This document shows positions 1 to 7,589 of a stretch of DNA of 11,464 nucleotides, one piece after another (positions within the stretch are counted from its first letter, which is position 1; each line of letters starts with the position of its first letter). This DNA is from Deltaproteobacteria bacterium (GTDB lineage: Bacteria > Desulfobacterota > Dissulfuribacteria > Dissulfuribacterales > QOAL01): positions 1-11,464 of the forward strand of contig JALSKY010000215.1 in assembly GCA_026988585.1 (NCBI GenBank). Reading direction: 5' to 3'. The position numbers were made by a program, and so were the translations under genes. The notes beneath the pieces were generated by a model. The model ran no database searches. It was not told the DNA's origin and was given only the letters and a program-made list of their open reading frames with translations.

Positions 1-307
1 CAGGGATACGGCCCTGGCCATGAGATTAATGATGAGAAAAACCGTAACATCAGGCACGGCCAAAAAGAGCTTTCGGGGCTGGAAGAGAGACAAGGTACTG
101 AAGGAATTGGAGATAGGGGGCAAGACGGGCACCATAAACTCACGAGACAACCGGTTCAGATATGACTGGTTCTGTGGATATGCCTGGAGACCCTCAGATG
201 ACAGGATGCTTGCTGTTGGCGCCCTGATAGTTCATGCAGATCCCCTGGGCTTCAAGGCCTCTCTACTGGCAAAGATGGCCTTCAGAAAATATTTCCAGGA
301 AGAGTGA
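1..307 (+). CDS. Penicillin-binding protein, C-terminal transpeptidase fragment (5' end outside window)
   Basis: This is the last ~101 codons of a gene that enters from the left; the reading frame is open from base 2 and ends at TGA 305-307. The fragment carries the third transpeptidase motif, GGKTGT (KTGT at bases 122-133). It is preceded by a GTA-K-K-S-F stretch and followed by YDWFCGYA, as in the active-site domain of peptidoglycan DD-transpeptidases. Such enzymes cross-link peptidoglycan in the periplasm. The SxxK and SxN motifs would lie upstream, so I cannot say whether a glycosyltransferase domain is present or which PBP class this is. The first ATG at base 20 is internal, not the true start. 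The gene converges on the universal stress protein gene, and the 149-base gap between them holds no convincing terminator. Confidence 0.85.
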   Translation, partial: RDTALAMRLMMRKTVTSGTAKKSFRGWKRDKVLKELEIGGKTGTINSRDNRFRYDWFCGYAWRPSDDRMLAVGALIVHADPLGFKASLLAKMAFRKYFQEE

Positions 308-456
308 AGAGGCAAAGCAAACAAAGCTGCACACACCCTGACATACCTTATCCAAAAATTATGCAATTCGTAACTTACCGTGAAAAATCACACTGCCGCG
401 CTGTATTTTCAAGCCTCAGGGTGGCACGGATCTACATATCCCATGAAGGTTTGGAC

Positions 457-1404
457 CTAAGCGTTGACCAAAACAAGGGCAGGATTCAAATTCTTCCTCA
501 GAAGATCCAGGCCTACGCTGCCAACGATTATCTCACCAATGGCCCTTCTTCCCTTTCTGCCAATAATGATCATATCAGCATCCAGTTCATTTGCGGTCTC
601 TGCAATGGTTTCTGCAGGCATGCCGATCCTTAATTCTGTCTCAATCTTTACAGAATCCTTTACCTTGCCTTTCAGAAGAGTACTGGTTTCCTGAAGGATC
701 TCTCTCCCCTTCTCCTTCAGCCAGGAAGCATCCATTTCCGCCGGTATTTCCTCGAGATTGAGCACATGCAACAGGGTTATACAAAAGCTATCTGAAGATG
801 CAGCAACCAGGCTGGCAGCCTCGGTGACTGCAGCAAGGGAGTCCTCAGAACCATCAACAGGCACAAGGATATGGTTCAAGGGGATCGGCCTCTCCCAAGG
901 AAAACCGTTCTCTATCTTGATCCCTGGAAGATATACGGTCACAGGCACCCTGGCGTGTATAATCCCTGCAGGGATGCTGCCAAGCATGGCCCCCAGGGGA
1001 TTGTCATAGACACGTCTCTGGATGAAGACCGTTGAGTAACCCTGCCCCTTTATGAGGTGCACAAGCTCTGTAACAGGATTGCCTTCAAGAATGAGTTCCC
1101 TAAGAGGGAGAGATGGATCTATTCTTTTGATTATCTCCCTGGCCTTTTCCAGCATTGGCTCAATATCCTTTTTGATATGCTGCTGGCGCAGATTTTTGAA
1201 GAGATCGCTCTCCATCACATGCTGGGCACGAAGATCTACATTTTTCACATGTTCTGCCAGATATGTTCCTCCAATGACATAGGCCAGGGCAACATCATCC
1301 ACGTTCTCCCTGAGCATGGAAGCAACCGTAGCACATAGGGCGCACACCCCCTTGAACTCAAACTCCTTATCTAAAGGGATGAGAAACTTCCTTTTATTCT
1401 CCAT
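457..1404 (-). CDS. Tandem universal stress protein (UspA family, two domains)
   Basis: A 315-residue cytoplasmic protein with two UspA-type domains (about 1-160 and 176-315). The second domain starts with HILVPVDGSEDS and carries a textbook ATP-binding signature, G-2x-G-9x-G-S, at G282, G285, G295 and S296, so nucleotide binding is likely. The first domain keeps the fold pattern (KFLIPLD at the start, a VPVTVYLP strand at the end) but lacks that glycine signature and is probably non-binding. The start is well supported: AGGAG lies 7 bases before ATG 1402-1404. The gene follows the transporter gene by 65 bases on the same strand, suggesting one transcript. USPs of this kind often modulate partner transporters or bind nucleotides under stress; that link is inference here. 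Confidence 0.92.
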   Translation of the reverse strand: MENKRKFLIPLDKEFEFKGVCALCATVASMLRENVDDVALAYVIGGTYLAEHVKNVDLRAQHVMESDLFKNLRQQHIKKDIEPMLEKAREIIKRIDPSLPLRELILEGNPVTELVHLIKGQGYSTVFIQRRVYDNPLGAMLGSIPAGIIHARVPVTVYLPGIKIENGFPWERPIPLNHILVPVDGSEDSLAAVTEAASLVAASSDSFCITLLHVLNLEEIPAEMDASWLKEKGREILQETSTLLKGKVKDSVKIETELRIGMPAETIAETANELDADMIIIGRKGRRAIGEIIVGSVGLDLLRKNLNPALVLVNA

Positions 1405-1469
1405 ATCCGATCTCCTGAAAATTTATTGTGCAAGATATTCATCCATCCAAAAGGCTCAATCAATCTTGA

Positions 1470-3272
1470 TCAGTAAAAGATCAAAAGCCATATATTGGCC
1501 AGAGCAACGGAAAGGACCATGTAGGGAAAGGCGGCCTTCATGAAATCAAAAAATCTCACAGGATACCCTGCCGCCTCAGCCATACCCGCAGTAACAACAT
1601 TGGCACTGGCACCGATCAGTGTACCGTTCCCGCCAAAACAGGCACCAAAGGCAAGGGCCCACCAGAGTACTCCGCTGTCTGCCCCAGGGATCACTGAAGT
1701 AAGGTATGCAACCACCGGCATCATGGTAGCGGTAAAAGGAATATTGTCCACAAAGGCACTGAGGATGGCTGAGGCCCATAACACCAGACAGATGGCTACA
1801 ACCAGATTGTCACCAGACAACCTGAGGACACCGTCTGCAACCATCTCAAGGAACCCTACAGACTCAACCCCTGCCACCAGCATGAAGAGGAACATGAAGA
1901 AAAGCAGTGTTGTCCATTCAATATCCTTCTCCAGGACCTCCATCAGATCGATTTTTCCCCTCAACAGTGAATATGTAAAGAGAATGGATGCACCAAACAG
2001 GGCAGCTATAGAGACCTCCATATGGAGAACGCCATGCGCCAGGAACATACCGATCACAATGGACATTATGATGCCACCAACAGATAGGAGTTCGCTATCG
2101 GTAATCCTGTATTTCTGTCTCAGTTCTTCAGTAAAGGCCTTGATATCGGTAACAGTTGCCTTGGCAAACTCGCCTCTGTAATAAAATTTTACATAGATGA
2201 AGAGGAAGACCAAGCTGATTCCGCACACTATCCCCATATTTATCACAAAATCCATAAAAGAAAGACCGGCATAGGAACCTATCATTATGTTTGGAGGATC
2301 ACCTATCAGGGTAGCTGCACCGCCTACATTGGAGGCAAGGACTTCCGGAATGAGTAGTGCAATAGGTGAAATCCCGAGAGACAATGCGATCTGGACAGTA
2401 ACAGGGGTCAGCAACAGCATGGTGGTCACGTTATCCAGAAATGCTGAAGTTAGCCCTGTAAAGAACATAAGTATAATTGAGAGGATGATGACACTGCCAC
2501 GAGACAACTGGTAGCATTTATATGCACACCATTGGAATACACCGGTATGTTTTAATATCCCAATTATTATCATCATTCCCATGAGCAGGAAGATGACATT
2601 CATATCTATATGTTTGATGGCAGTCTCATAGGTCAGGATCTTGAACTCCGGATTGAAGCTACCCAGGGTGTAACTGATGGTGAGCATCAGGGCAGCCCCC
2701 AGCATGGCTGCCAGAGTTCTATGAATCAACTCAAAGGATATGAGGATATAAGCTACCAGAAAGATGCCAACACCTATCCAGAAGGCAGGGCCGATCATTC
2801 TATCTACTGTTGCATCACATCTCACGAGAAAACCATCGCTACCTTTTACTATATCATCAGGAGCAATCTTCAGAACCTGGTTCTTGTAGGTGGGTTTGCT
2901 GATATGGATCTTCAGGCCATTGGAAAGGGCATCCCTACTCACCTTCAACTCGGCCTGAAATGTGCCATCTGCCTCTGTTCGGATCCCCTGATCCCCATGG
3001 GCTGCATGGGCTTCGGTCTCAGGGAGCAGCTCTTGATCCCCTGCAAAGACCCTGATCTCTGCCTCATCCAATCCTACCCCATGTGGATTGACTACCTTGC
3101 CATGGATATCCAGTGTAGTGTTTTCTGAATGGGCTTCTACAACACCAGTAGGAGGGCTGGTGTCTGATGCAGATGCAGTAAGGAGAGAAAACTCCAACAT
3201 TCCAGCAAGACACAGAAACAAAATCAGGAAAAAATTCTTAGCAAGACAACTGAAACTGAAAGATCTCTTCAT
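1470..3272 (-). CDS. P-protein/NhaD/ArsB-type ion transporter with N-terminal extracytoplasmic beta domain
   Basis: A 600-residue membrane protein of the ion transporter superfamily. Residues 1-36 look like a Sec signal peptide (positive start, hydrophobic core, a TASAS cleavage region). Residues ~50-155 form a soluble stretch with a carboxypeptidase-regulatory/Ig-like pattern (GKVVNPHGVGL, then T-x-x-DGTF). Membrane helices run from ~162 to the end. The two inverted halves show as repeated motifs: SAFLDN at 276-281 and SAFVDN at 505-510; GGAATLIGDPPN at 317-328 and GGNGTLIGASAN at 547-558. The DNVTTMLLLTPV...GDPPN block is close to that of the mammalian P protein (OCA2), also related to NhaD Na+/H+ antiporters and ArsB. 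The substrate cannot be read from the sequence; sodium/proton exchange or anion transport are both possible. AGGAG lies 11 bases before the start, which is slightly long. Confidence 0.9.
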   Translation of the reverse strand: MKRSFSFSCLAKNFFLILFLCLAGMLEFSLLTASASDTSPPTGVVEAHSENTTLDIHGKVVNPHGVGLDEAEIRVFAGDQELLPETEAHAAHGDQGIRTEADGTFQAELKVSRDALSNGLKIHISKPTYKNQVLKIAPDDIVKGSDGFLVRCDATVDRMIGPAFWIGVGIFLVAYILISFELIHRTLAAMLGAALMLTISYTLGSFNPEFKILTYETAIKHIDMNVIFLLMGMMIIIGILKHTGVFQWCAYKCYQLSRGSVIILSIILMFFTGLTSAFLDNVTTMLLLTPVTVQIALSLGISPIALLIPEVLASNVGGAATLIGDPPNIMIGSYAGLSFMDFVINMGIVCGISLVFLFIYVKFYYRGEFAKATVTDIKAFTEELRQKYRITDSELLSVGGIIMSIVIGMFLAHGVLHMEVSIAALFGASILFTYSLLRGKIDLMEVLEKDIEWTTLLFFMFLFMLVAGVESVGFLEMVADGVLRLSGDNLVVAICLVLWASAILSAFVDNIPFTATMMPVVAYLTSVIPGADSGVLWWALAFGACFGGNGTLIGASANVVTAGMAEAAGYPVRFFDFMKAAFPYMVLSVALANIWLLIFY

Positions 3273-3408
3273 GGGCAGACGGTCTCCTGCTCTATTCAGG
3301 TTATGATCACGATCAAGTGGTTATAATCTCTTATCGTTCAAACCGGAAAAAAAGAAAACTGGACCAGAAAAGAAAAAATTTATACCTTTAATTCTGTTTC
3401 CGGGCTGA

Positions 3409-5955
3409 CTATCTCTTGGCCCCGCAACACCTTTTGTATTTCTTACCGCTGCCACATGGGCAGGGCTCATTTCTGCCTATCTTTTTATTGCTTCGCCTCA
3501 CCGGTTTCCTGGCAGGCCCGTTCTCATCTCCTCCATGACTCATGCGCAGTTCCTCTTCGCGCTGGCGTCTCCTGCGCTCCTCCAGCTCATCCACTTCCTC
3601 CTTGCTCATGGGCCTGATGCGCAGAAGCATGCTGACCGAGTCATCCCTGAACCGGTCTATCATGGCAACAAACATATCATAGCCCTCTTTCTTGTATTCC
3701 TGAAGAGGATCCTTCTGCCCATAACCCCTGAGTCCTATACCATCCCTGAGATGGTCCATGCTGAGGAGATGATCCTTCCAGAGGTTGTCCAGGGTCTGAA
3801 GCAGTATATAACGCTGGGCCATCTGCATCTCTTCCTGGCCAAAGCGCTCTACCTGTTCCTGATATGACTTGACAAAGGCATCCCTGATCAGATCTGCCAG
3901 CTCATCCAAGGATGAAGGCAACAGTTCCAGATCCTTGTGGTTGAAACTGACCCCATATTTGCCGGAAAGAAGTTCTTCAAGCCCCTTCCAGTCCAGATCT
4001 TCAGGCAGGGCCTTTTCATCGAAGTATGTCTCTGCCAGCTTATAGGCTATATCGTCTATATAATCCAGGACCTCCTGCTCCAGATCCTCACCCTTCATTA
4101 TGCGCTTTCTCAGGGTATAGACCACCTCACGCTGCTTGTTCATGACATCGTCATATTCCAGCAAATGCTTTCTTATATCGAAATTATGGGCCTCTACCTT
4201 GCGTTGGGCATTTTCAATGGCCTTGGAGAGCATGTTGTGCTCAATGGGCTCCCCCTCCTCCATGCCAAGCCTGTCCATCAACGATGAGATCCTGTCTGAA
4301 CCGAATATTCTAAGGAGATCATCTTCAAGTGAGAGATAGAACCTGGAAGAACCAGGATCTCCCTGACGCCCTGCACGCCCCCGCAACTGATTATCGATCC
4401 GCCTGGATTCATGCCGTTCTGTGCCAAGGATATGGAGGCCGCCAAGCTCTGCCACCCCTGGCCCCAGGACTATGTCAGTACCACGGCCGGCCATGTTTGT
4501 GGCAATGGTAACCCGTCCCTTTTCCCCTGCATGGGCAATGATTTCCGCCTCCCTCTCGTGATGCTTTGCATTCAGCACCTCATGCGGTATTCCCATCTTC
4601 TTAAGGAGACCAGAGAGCCTTTCGGAGTTCTCTACACTGGTGGTGCCAACCAGAACCGGCCTGCCCTGCTCATGGAGTTCCTTTATCTCCTTGGCAGCTG
4701 CCCTGAACTTTTCATCCACGGTACGAAAAACAACATCGGGATGGTCCTTGCGGATCATGGGCTGGTGGGTGGGAATCACCACTACATCCAGATTATATAT
4801 CTTCTTGAACTCTGCCGCTTCCGTATCTGCAGTACCCGTCATGCCTGCCAGCTTCTCATACATCCGGAAATAGTTCTGAAAGGTGATGGATGCAAGGGTC
4901 TGATTCTCACTCTCGATCTTCACCCCCTCCTTGGCCTCCAGGGCCTGATGCAGCCCATCACTGTAACGTCTTCCAGGCATTATACGGCCGGTAAACTCAT
5001 CAACAATTATGACCTGGCCATCCTTGACAATGTAGTCAACATCCCTTTTGAACAGGATATGGGCCTTGAGAGCCTGCTGAAGATGGTGCAGGATATGGGC
5101 GTTGGAGGGATCATACAGATTCTCGATTCCAAGGAGTTTTTCACACTGTGCTACACCTTCATCGGTGAGAGTAACCGCCTTGGCTTTTTCATCCACATTG
5201 TAATGTTCCTCCTTTTTGAGAAAGGGAACTACCTGGTCAACACGGTAATAGAGGTCCGTAGAACGGCCTGAAGGCCCGGAGATTATCAGGGGGGTACGTG
5301 CCTCATCTATGAGGATGGAGTCAACCTCATCCACGATGGCATAGTAGTAATCCCTCTGAACAAGCTCATCCAGGGCATACTTCATGTTATCCCTGAGAAA
5401 ATCAAAACCAAACTCGTTATTGGTTCCATAGGTGACATCTGCTCCATAGGCTGCCTTGCGCTCTGCATCATCCAGCCCGTGTACAATGACACCTACATCC
5501 ATTCCCAGGAATCTGTAAACCTGGCCCATCCATTCCGCATCCCTCTTGGCCAGATAATCATTTACTGTGACTACGTGTACACCGCGCCCAAGCAAGGCGT
5601 TCAGATAGACCGGAAGAGTGGCCACAAGGGTCTTACCCTCACCAGTCCGCATCTCTGCAATCTTTCCCTGATGCAGCACTACTCCACCAATAAGCTGCAC
5701 ATCATAATGGCGCATGTTCAGCACCCTCTTGGCGGCCTCTCTCACTACTGCAAAGGTTTCAGGCAGCAGATCATCCAGGCTTTCTCCCTTCTCTATCCGC
5801 TCCTTGAACCTTGGAGTCATTGCCTGAAGCTCCTGATCACTCAACTTGGAGATCTCAGGCTCCAGACTGTTGATCTTCTCTACGATTGGCTGAATCTTCT
5901 TTATTTCCCTGTCATGCTTGGTCCCGAAGACCTTTTGTAACAGATTACCTATCAT
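3409..5955 (-). CDS. secA: Preprotein translocase ATPase SecA
   Basis: Full-length SecA (848 residues), the ATPase motor that drives unfolded preproteins through SecYEG. Visible landmarks in order: Walker A M102-RTGEGKT-109; VTVNDYLAKRDAEWMG after residue 128; Walker B DEVD at 209-212; the EARTPLIISGP segment; GMTGTADTEA; the second helicase half ending in QLRGRAGRQGDPG; and the zinc-binding SEC-C tail NEPCPCGSGKKYKRCC at the very end, which contacts SecB and ribosomes. A charged linker (RRRRQREEE) precedes the tail. The start fits the family's usual MxxxxxxKxFG opening, but the leader is poor in Shine-Dalgarno character (only GAGCGAG about 10 bases upstream). The gene lies 125 bases after the acetyltransferase gene on the same strand and may have its own promoter. 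Confidence 0.98.
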   Translation of the reverse strand: MIGNLLQKVFGTKHDREIKKIQPIVEKINSLEPEISKLSDQELQAMTPRFKERIEKGESLDDLLPETFAVVREAAKRVLNMRHYDVQLIGGVVLHQGKIAEMRTGEGKTLVATLPVYLNALLGRGVHVVTVNDYLAKRDAEWMGQVYRFLGMDVGVIVHGLDDAERKAAYGADVTYGTNNEFGFDFLRDNMKYALDELVQRDYYYAIVDEVDSILIDEARTPLIISGPSGRSTDLYYRVDQVVPFLKKEEHYNVDEKAKAVTLTDEGVAQCEKLLGIENLYDPSNAHILHHLQQALKAHILFKRDVDYIVKDGQVIIVDEFTGRIMPGRRYSDGLHQALEAKEGVKIESENQTLASITFQNYFRMYEKLAGMTGTADTEAAEFKKIYNLDVVVIPTHQPMIRKDHPDVVFRTVDEKFRAAAKEIKELHEQGRPVLVGTTSVENSERLSGLLKKMGIPHEVLNAKHHEREAEIIAHAGEKGRVTIATNMAGRGTDIVLGPGVAELGGLHILGTERHESRRIDNQLRGRAGRQGDPGSSRFYLSLEDDLLRIFGSDRISSLMDRLGMEEGEPIEHNMLSKAIENAQRKVEAHNFDIRKHLLEYDDVMNKQREVVYTLRKRIMKGEDLEQEVLDYIDDIAYKLAETYFDEKALPEDLDWKGLEELLSGKYGVSFNHKDLELLPSSLDELADLIRDAFVKSYQEQVERFGQEEMQMAQRYILLQTLDNLWKDHLLSMDHLRDGIGLRGYGQKDPLQEYKKEGYDMFVAMIDRFRDDSVSMLLRIRPMSKEEVDELEERRRRQREEELRMSHGGDENGPARKPVRRSNKKIGRNEPCPCGSGKKYKRCCGAKR

Positions 5956-6080
5956 TTTATTCGTCTCGCTCTATATTTACTGTTTTTTTACTCTCTGAAA
6001 GATTGAGGACATACCTTCAGTGGGCACTGTCTTTTCAGGGAAAATAGAACTGGTAACATGAACATCAGCATGCAAATGGT

Positions 6081-6533
6081 TCAAAACTCCATCAACATGG
6101 CTATCTCATCACAGTTGGGAAACTTGGGGCAACGGACACAGTCAGACCAGACCTTGTGGGGCAAAATCGACTTGTCCACCCGCTTAAAGCCCATTTTGGC
6201 AAAAAAATCCTCTTGGTATGTAAGGGTAAACACCCTGTATATGCCCAGAGTAATCGCATCTGAGAGGCAAAACTCCACGAGACGCCGCCCTATGCCCTGC
6301 CCCTGGCACTCTTCTCTGACAGCAAGAGATCGGATCTCTGCCAGATTTTCCCAGCTCACGTTCAGGGCCACCACCCCGGTTACGCTCCCATTCTCATCCT
6401 CATGAACTGCATAGTCCCTGAGATGATCATAAAGATCACTCAGGGAACGGGAAAGAAGAACTCCCTGGGAACCATAATGGGAGAGGATGGAATGAATCTC
6501 CTGAACATCGCCTATTTTTGCCTTGCGAATCAT
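6081..6533 (-). CDS. GNAT N-acetyltransferase, probable short-form N-acetylglutamate synthase (ArgA-like)
   Basis: A 150-residue single-domain GNAT acetyltransferase. The acetyl-CoA pyrophosphate-binding motif is Q77-GQG80-IG82 after the strand EIRSLAV. The stretch LLSRSLSDLYDHL near residue 30, the EIRSLAV strand, and RVFTLTYQEDFFAKMGF near 100-116 resemble the short, kinase-less N-acetylglutamate synthases known from mycobacteria and deltaproteobacteria. If so, it makes N-acetylglutamate from glutamate and acetyl-CoA, the first step of arginine synthesis. Its position two genes after argS fits arginine metabolism but does not prove it. The C-terminus has C132-x2-C135-x5-C141, a possible metal site. 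ATG 6531-6533 has no visible Shine-Dalgarno, yet no other start lies between it and an in-frame upstream stop. A different small-molecule acetyltransferase is the main alternative. Confidence 0.85.
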   Translation of the reverse strand: MIRKAKIGDVQEIHSILSHYGSQGVLLSRSLSDLYDHLRDYAVHEDENGSVTGVVALNVSWENLAEIRSLAVREECQGQGIGRRLVEFCLSDAITLGIYRVFTLTYQEDFFAKMGFKRVDKSILPHKVWSDCVRCPKFPNCDEIAMLMEF

Positions 6534-6657
6534 TAGAAAATTTAAAACACTGTTTCAAATATCAAAAACTTAAAATGGTCATTATGCAGGTCATGTCAAC
6601 AGGGGATTAACATGGTGAAAATGGGAACGATCCAAAACAGTTCCGCCCTCCAATGCA

Positions 6658-7524
6658 TCAAGGGTTGGGTACAACATAGGACCTGACCCCTTCCCTGGCA
6701 GCAAGCCGGGCTGCTGCCTTTTTGGCCTCTTCAATGGTGTGATACCTTCCAATATAGACCCGGTACCAGATCCCCTTTGACTTGAGATCAACCTGTTTCA
6801 CCTGAGCCGCATAACCCTTCTTCCGCCATCTGGCAGCCTCCCTGTCTGCGCGTTTTCTTTCCTGATATGATGCCACCTGCAGGACAATTTTCCCTGTCTG
6901 CTTTTTGGAAACAACCTTTTCAGATGGAAGCGGTTTTCTGACAGAGACAGGCTCTGCCTTTTTCTCTTCCTGTTTTTTTGCGGTTTTAACCAGCTTTGCC
7001 GCCCTATCTGCAGCATCATCCGTCTTGGATAGAGATTCTTTGGTTTTCTTCTTCTCTGTAACGGCTACAGAGGTAGGCTGCCCATTAGCTTCCTTGGGTT
7101 TCTCAGTTGAAACCAGTTCCGTAGGCAGATCTGCCAGGCCCTGCTGGCCTGAACTATCAGGAGCAGCACCGGTTCCCTTTCCTTCATCAGGCAGTGCCCC
7201 GAGATGCAACTCTTCCTTAAGGGCGTTGAATGCCCTGTCCTCACTGGCAGTCATCCCCTTTTCTGCACCCTTAGCTGAATCAGCGACTCCCTCTATTCGG
7301 GCCAGGCCCGGGGCTTTTCTGCCCTCTGGTCGGGATTCCGGTTTGACTGTGGTGACAGCCGGGCTTGATGTAAGCTTTCCGCCAGTGAGTTTCTGGCCAA
7401 GCCAGAAGCCCAGGACAAAGGTCCATGCCAGGACACAGAAGGTTGATACAAATATGGCTATAAGACCTGGCCACCCTATCTGGAACTCTATGGCCTTCTT
7501 TTTTTTCTTCTTACTGTTTCCCAT
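6658..7524 (-). CDS. SPOR-domain inner-membrane protein (bitopic, septal peptidoglycan-binding)
   Basis: A 288-residue protein: short lysine-rich cytoplasmic start (K5-K10), one membrane helix at about 18-43, a long periplasmic linker (about 45-205, low complexity, rich in Lys, Glu, Ala and Pro), and a C-terminal SPOR domain at 211-288. The domain begins GKIVLQVASYQ and contains YRVYIGRYHTIEEA, the usual SPOR pattern. SPOR domains bind glycan strands lacking stem peptides at division sites, so a role in cell division or septal wall remodelling, like FtsN or DedD, is likely. I chose ATG 7522-7524: AGGTG at 7531-7535 sits 6 bases upstream. A TTG at 7537-7539 is in frame and would add five residues, but it lies just before that ribosome site and is unlikely. 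The gene follows argS by 65 bases. Confidence 0.9.
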   Translation of the reverse strand: MGNSKKKKKKAIEFQIGWPGLIAIFVSTFCVLAWTFVLGFWLGQKLTGGKLTSSPAVTTVKPESRPEGRKAPGLARIEGVADSAKGAEKGMTASEDRAFNALKEELHLGALPDEGKGTGAAPDSSGQQGLADLPTELVSTEKPKEANGQPTSVAVTEKKKTKESLSKTDDAADRAAKLVKTAKKQEEKKAEPVSVRKPLPSEKVVSKKQTGKIVLQVASYQERKRADREAARWRKKGYAAQVKQVDLKSKGIWYRVYIGRYHTIEEAKKAAARLAAREGVRSYVVPNP

Positions 7525-7530
7525 GGATAT

Positions 7531-7535
7531 CACCT
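7531..7535 (-). promoter_or_regulatory. Ribosome binding site deciding the SPOR gene start
   Basis: On the minus strand this reads AGGTG and is followed, after a 6-base spacer, by ATG 7522-7524. It lies inside the longer TTG-initiated reading frame, so it favours the shorter protein that begins MGNSKKKKKK. Confidence 0.65.
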
Positions 7536-7589
7536 GCAAAGATTAAAAAATCAGCCCTCAAACAGTGTAGGTTACCCTGCAAAACCATA

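Noticed and set aside
304..633. 109-residue + frame overlapping the PBP stop
   Set aside because: It runs antisense into the stress protein gene, and its translation shows no domain-like pattern.
1540..2181. 213-residue open frame on the + strand
   Set aside because: It is antisense to the transporter gene, which has strong family motifs; the translation has no recognisable domain.
3304..3315. Inverted repeat TGATC-AC-GATCA upstream of the transporter as an operator
   Set aside because: Five-base arms in a short AT-rich stretch are easily due to chance, and no well-spaced promoter pair was found beside it.
3345..3400. Intrinsic terminator after secA
   Set aside because: The minus strand has T-rich stretches around CTGGTCCAG, but the stem is only three or four pairs with too small a loop, so no convincing hairpin exists.
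6571..6599. Promoter for the acetyltransferase with a perfect TTGACA (6594-6599, minus strand)
   Set aside because: The -35 box is perfect, but at 16-18 base spacing the best -10 matches only three of six positions.
6624..6644. Terminator after the SPOR gene (GGAAC/GTTCC)
   Set aside because: Five base pairs with an 11-base loop and no continuous T-run; too weak.
6905..7546. 213-residue open frame on the + strand antisense to the SPOR gene
   Set aside because: Its serine- and phenylalanine-rich sequence is the mirror of the low-complexity lysine/glutamate linker of the real gene.
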